This document shows, in pieces, positions 31,831 through 32,736 of a stretch of DNA of 32,736 bases. How positions within the stretch are numbered: position 1 is the first letter of the stretch; every line of letters begins with the position of its first letter. Both the position numbers and the translations under genes were made by a program. This DNA is from an uncultured Spirochaetales bacterium (GTDB taxonomy: Bacteria; Spirochaetota; Spirochaetia; Sphaerochaetales; Sphaerochaetaceae), in assembly GCA_902781545.1 (NCBI GenBank), contig CACZJR010000017.1:1-32736 (forward strand), given 5' to 3'. Below the pieces are notes generated by a model, which was given only the letters and a program-made list of their open reading frames with translations, searched no databases and had not been told where the DNA came from.

Positions 31831-32391
31831 TCAGCTTGTGGGCTCGTGCTTTGCGTTCACGGCGTTGTTGCTGTCAAGGAAATCAACGGAGAAACTGACG
31901 TCAGTCACATTTCCGCCGATGTCAAAACGCAGGACTATGCGCTTGTGATGCTTGTCCACCTTCACGACATTTCCGTCAAAGCCCTTCAGCGGACCGTCAC
32001 AGATGTGGATTCTCTGACCCTCGCGGTAGATGACCTTGGACTGTTTGATGTAGCCGCCATGCATATGAAGCCATCTGGCGAACTCCAGGTCCTTTCCCTT
32101 CAGCGCATGTGAGCCGTCGTCATAATCAAGGATGTTGATCACTGTGGGAAGGCGCTTCATCTCAAATATTGGGAACCGCCTCTCATCCGAGCCCTCCCAA
32201 TACATGAACAGGTATCCGGAGAACATCGGCTTATCAACGCTCTCGTACTTGCCTGCCCTCTTCTCCTTGACCTCTTTCATTGGGAACCATACAAGGAACT
32301 CCTCCTCCAGAGCGGAAGAGAGAAGCTTGGTTATCCTTTTCTTGGCCTCCTCTTCCTTTGCAGCAGTGCAATGAACGCAGAAATACATCAC
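31831..32391 (-). CDS. NusG-family specialised elongation factor (LoaP/RfaH-like)
   Basis: A 186-residue protein. An N-terminal NGN domain (about 1-105: MMYFCVHCTAAKEEEAKKRI ... KPMFSGYLFMYWE ... RLPTVINIL) is followed by a KOW domain (about 123-160: REGQRIHICDGPLKGFDGNVVKVDKHHKRIVLRFDI). PMFSGYLFMYW corresponds to the LFPGYVFV polymerase-contact region of NusG. It is divergent from consensus housekeeping NusG and has no secE or ribosomal protein neighbours, so it is probably a specialised paralogue (LoaP, UpxY or RfaH type) acting on a long operon nearby. Start could be ATG 32391 or the next codon. Confidence 0.85.
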   Translation of the reverse strand: MMYFCVHCTAAKEEEAKKRITKLLSSALEEEFLVWFPMKEVKEKRAGKYESVDKPMFSGYLFMYWEGSDERRFPIFEMKRLPTVINILDYDDGSHALKGKDLEFARWLHMHGGYIKQSKVIYREGQRIHICDGPLKGFDGNVVKVDKHHKRIVLRFDIGGNVTDVSFSVDFLDSNNAVNAKHEPTS

Positions 32392-32475
32392 CTGACGAAC
32401 GTCTCCTTGAACTCAGAAAGTATGAAGCATCCGCAATCCAATTTCAATAAAAAAAACAGAACAGATGCTACATTA

Positions 32476-32503
32476 TTTACTTTTAATGTGACATACTTAA
32501 AAT
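32476..32503 (+). promoter_or_regulatory. Candidate promoter for the right-edge gene
   Basis: TTTACT (32476-32481), 16-base spacer, TAAAAT (32498-32503), 15 bases before the ATG at 32519. The surrounding 127-base divergent spacer is AT rich. Confidence 0.5.
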
Positions 32504-32518
32504 AGAACGGAGTGCGCG

Positions 32519-32736
32519 ATGAACTGTTATCTTCCATGGAATCTCAAGGACATGACTAACATCTCTGCGGAGAAGCTTCAGAAGAACATAAGCCAGCAGT
32601 CCTCATACATAGAGCTGTACAGGTCTGAGCTTCTGAAGGAATCACTAAGATTCAATATCGCGAGTCTCTTGCGGCATGTCTGCCTCAACAGGACCTCATT
32701 CGGGACCGATGACATGTCAAAGACGGCAACAGACTG
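32519..32736 (+). CDS. Hypothetical protein, N-terminal part only (runs off the right edge)
   Basis: The frame is open from ATG 32519 to the window end (72 complete codons), with a CGGAGTG ribosome site. It starts MNCYLPWNLKDMTNISAEKL and continues as a mostly helical sequence with basic and polar residues (SSYIELYRSELLKESLRFNIASLLRHVCLNRTSFGTDDM). No family is recognised from this part. It is divergent from the NusG-family gene and could be the first gene of the operon that factor controls. Confidence 0.7.
   Translation, partial: MNCYLPWNLKDMTNISAEKLQKNISQQSSYIELYRSELLKESLRFNIASLLRHVCLNRTSFGTDDMSKTATD

Noticed and set aside
31819-31845. GAGCC/GGCTC pairing between the convergent stops as a terminator
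   Set aside because: Five pairs with a long loop and no T-run on either strand.
1-32736. CRISPR array, tRNA or rRNA genes
   Set aside because: No regularly spaced repeats, cloverleaf-like segments or rRNA-like conserved blocks were seen while reading the window.

Overview
The window reads as chromosomal DNA of a spirochaete (phylum Spirochaetota), probably a host-associated relative of Sphaerochaeta or Treponema. Three things in the sequence point there: a P13-family porin-like gene (11938-12528), a solute-binding protein whose export signal ends in the spirochaete-style FAGGSRE, and several secreted lipoproteins and outer-membrane-like proteins without clear relatives outside such genomes. 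This placement is inference from protein character, not from a marker-gene search.

Layout. Left flank (1-1440, minus strand): a partial, AT-rich gene running off the left edge, a 298-base intergenic region with inverted repeats, and radC. 1566-6106 (plus): a TAXI-type TRAP transporter (fused permease plus periplasmic receptor), then a phosphohexomutase behind its own terminator and promoter. 6145-7566: a complete ISL3-family insertion sequence with 25-bp inverted repeats and an exact 8-bp target duplication, sitting in the A-tract of a bidirectional terminator. 7623-25578: a run of about 19 minus-strand genes. Read in the direction of transcription these are a GH5 glycosidase, vsr, pepT, an outer-membrane-like protein, an LPP20-like lipoprotein, an M16C metallopeptidase, cdaA-cdaR (cyclic di-AMP synthesis), acpS, truA, a family-4 uracil-DNA glycosylase, priA, a P13-like porin, def, fmt, a YhcC-type radical SAM protein, a VanZ-like protein, an FKBP prolyl isomerase and a DUF308 membrane protein. 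Many neighbours overlap or touch (TGATG, GTGCTGA), so much of this run is probably co-transcribed, with internal promoters visible before cdaA, P13 and def.

25743-29156 (plus): a cluster of three secreted proteins (large lipoprotein, small outer-membrane-like protein, membrane-active-looking lipoprotein). The 3' end of the last gene has been interrupted by a roughly 0.9-kb cassette carrying DUF4160 and DUF2442-XRE genes behind a strong promoter with a perfect 20-bp palindrome between -35 and -10. The cassette is flanked by direct repeats of the end of the lipoprotein gene, so the original 3' end lies stranded at 29976-30077. 30142-32736: a solitary XRE protein, an alkyladenine DNA glycosylase, a two-TM protein, a NusG-family (LoaP-like) elongation factor and the start of a divergent unknown gene.

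The most noteworthy structures are the gene-end-replacing cassette, the terminator-targeted insertion sequence whose transposase has no ordinary start codon, and a pair of promoter-proximal repeat elements 24 kb apart whose two halves have different relative orientation. Coordinates of starts were adjusted using Shine-Dalgarno sites, overlaps and signal peptides; no tRNA, rRNA or CRISPR array was found.
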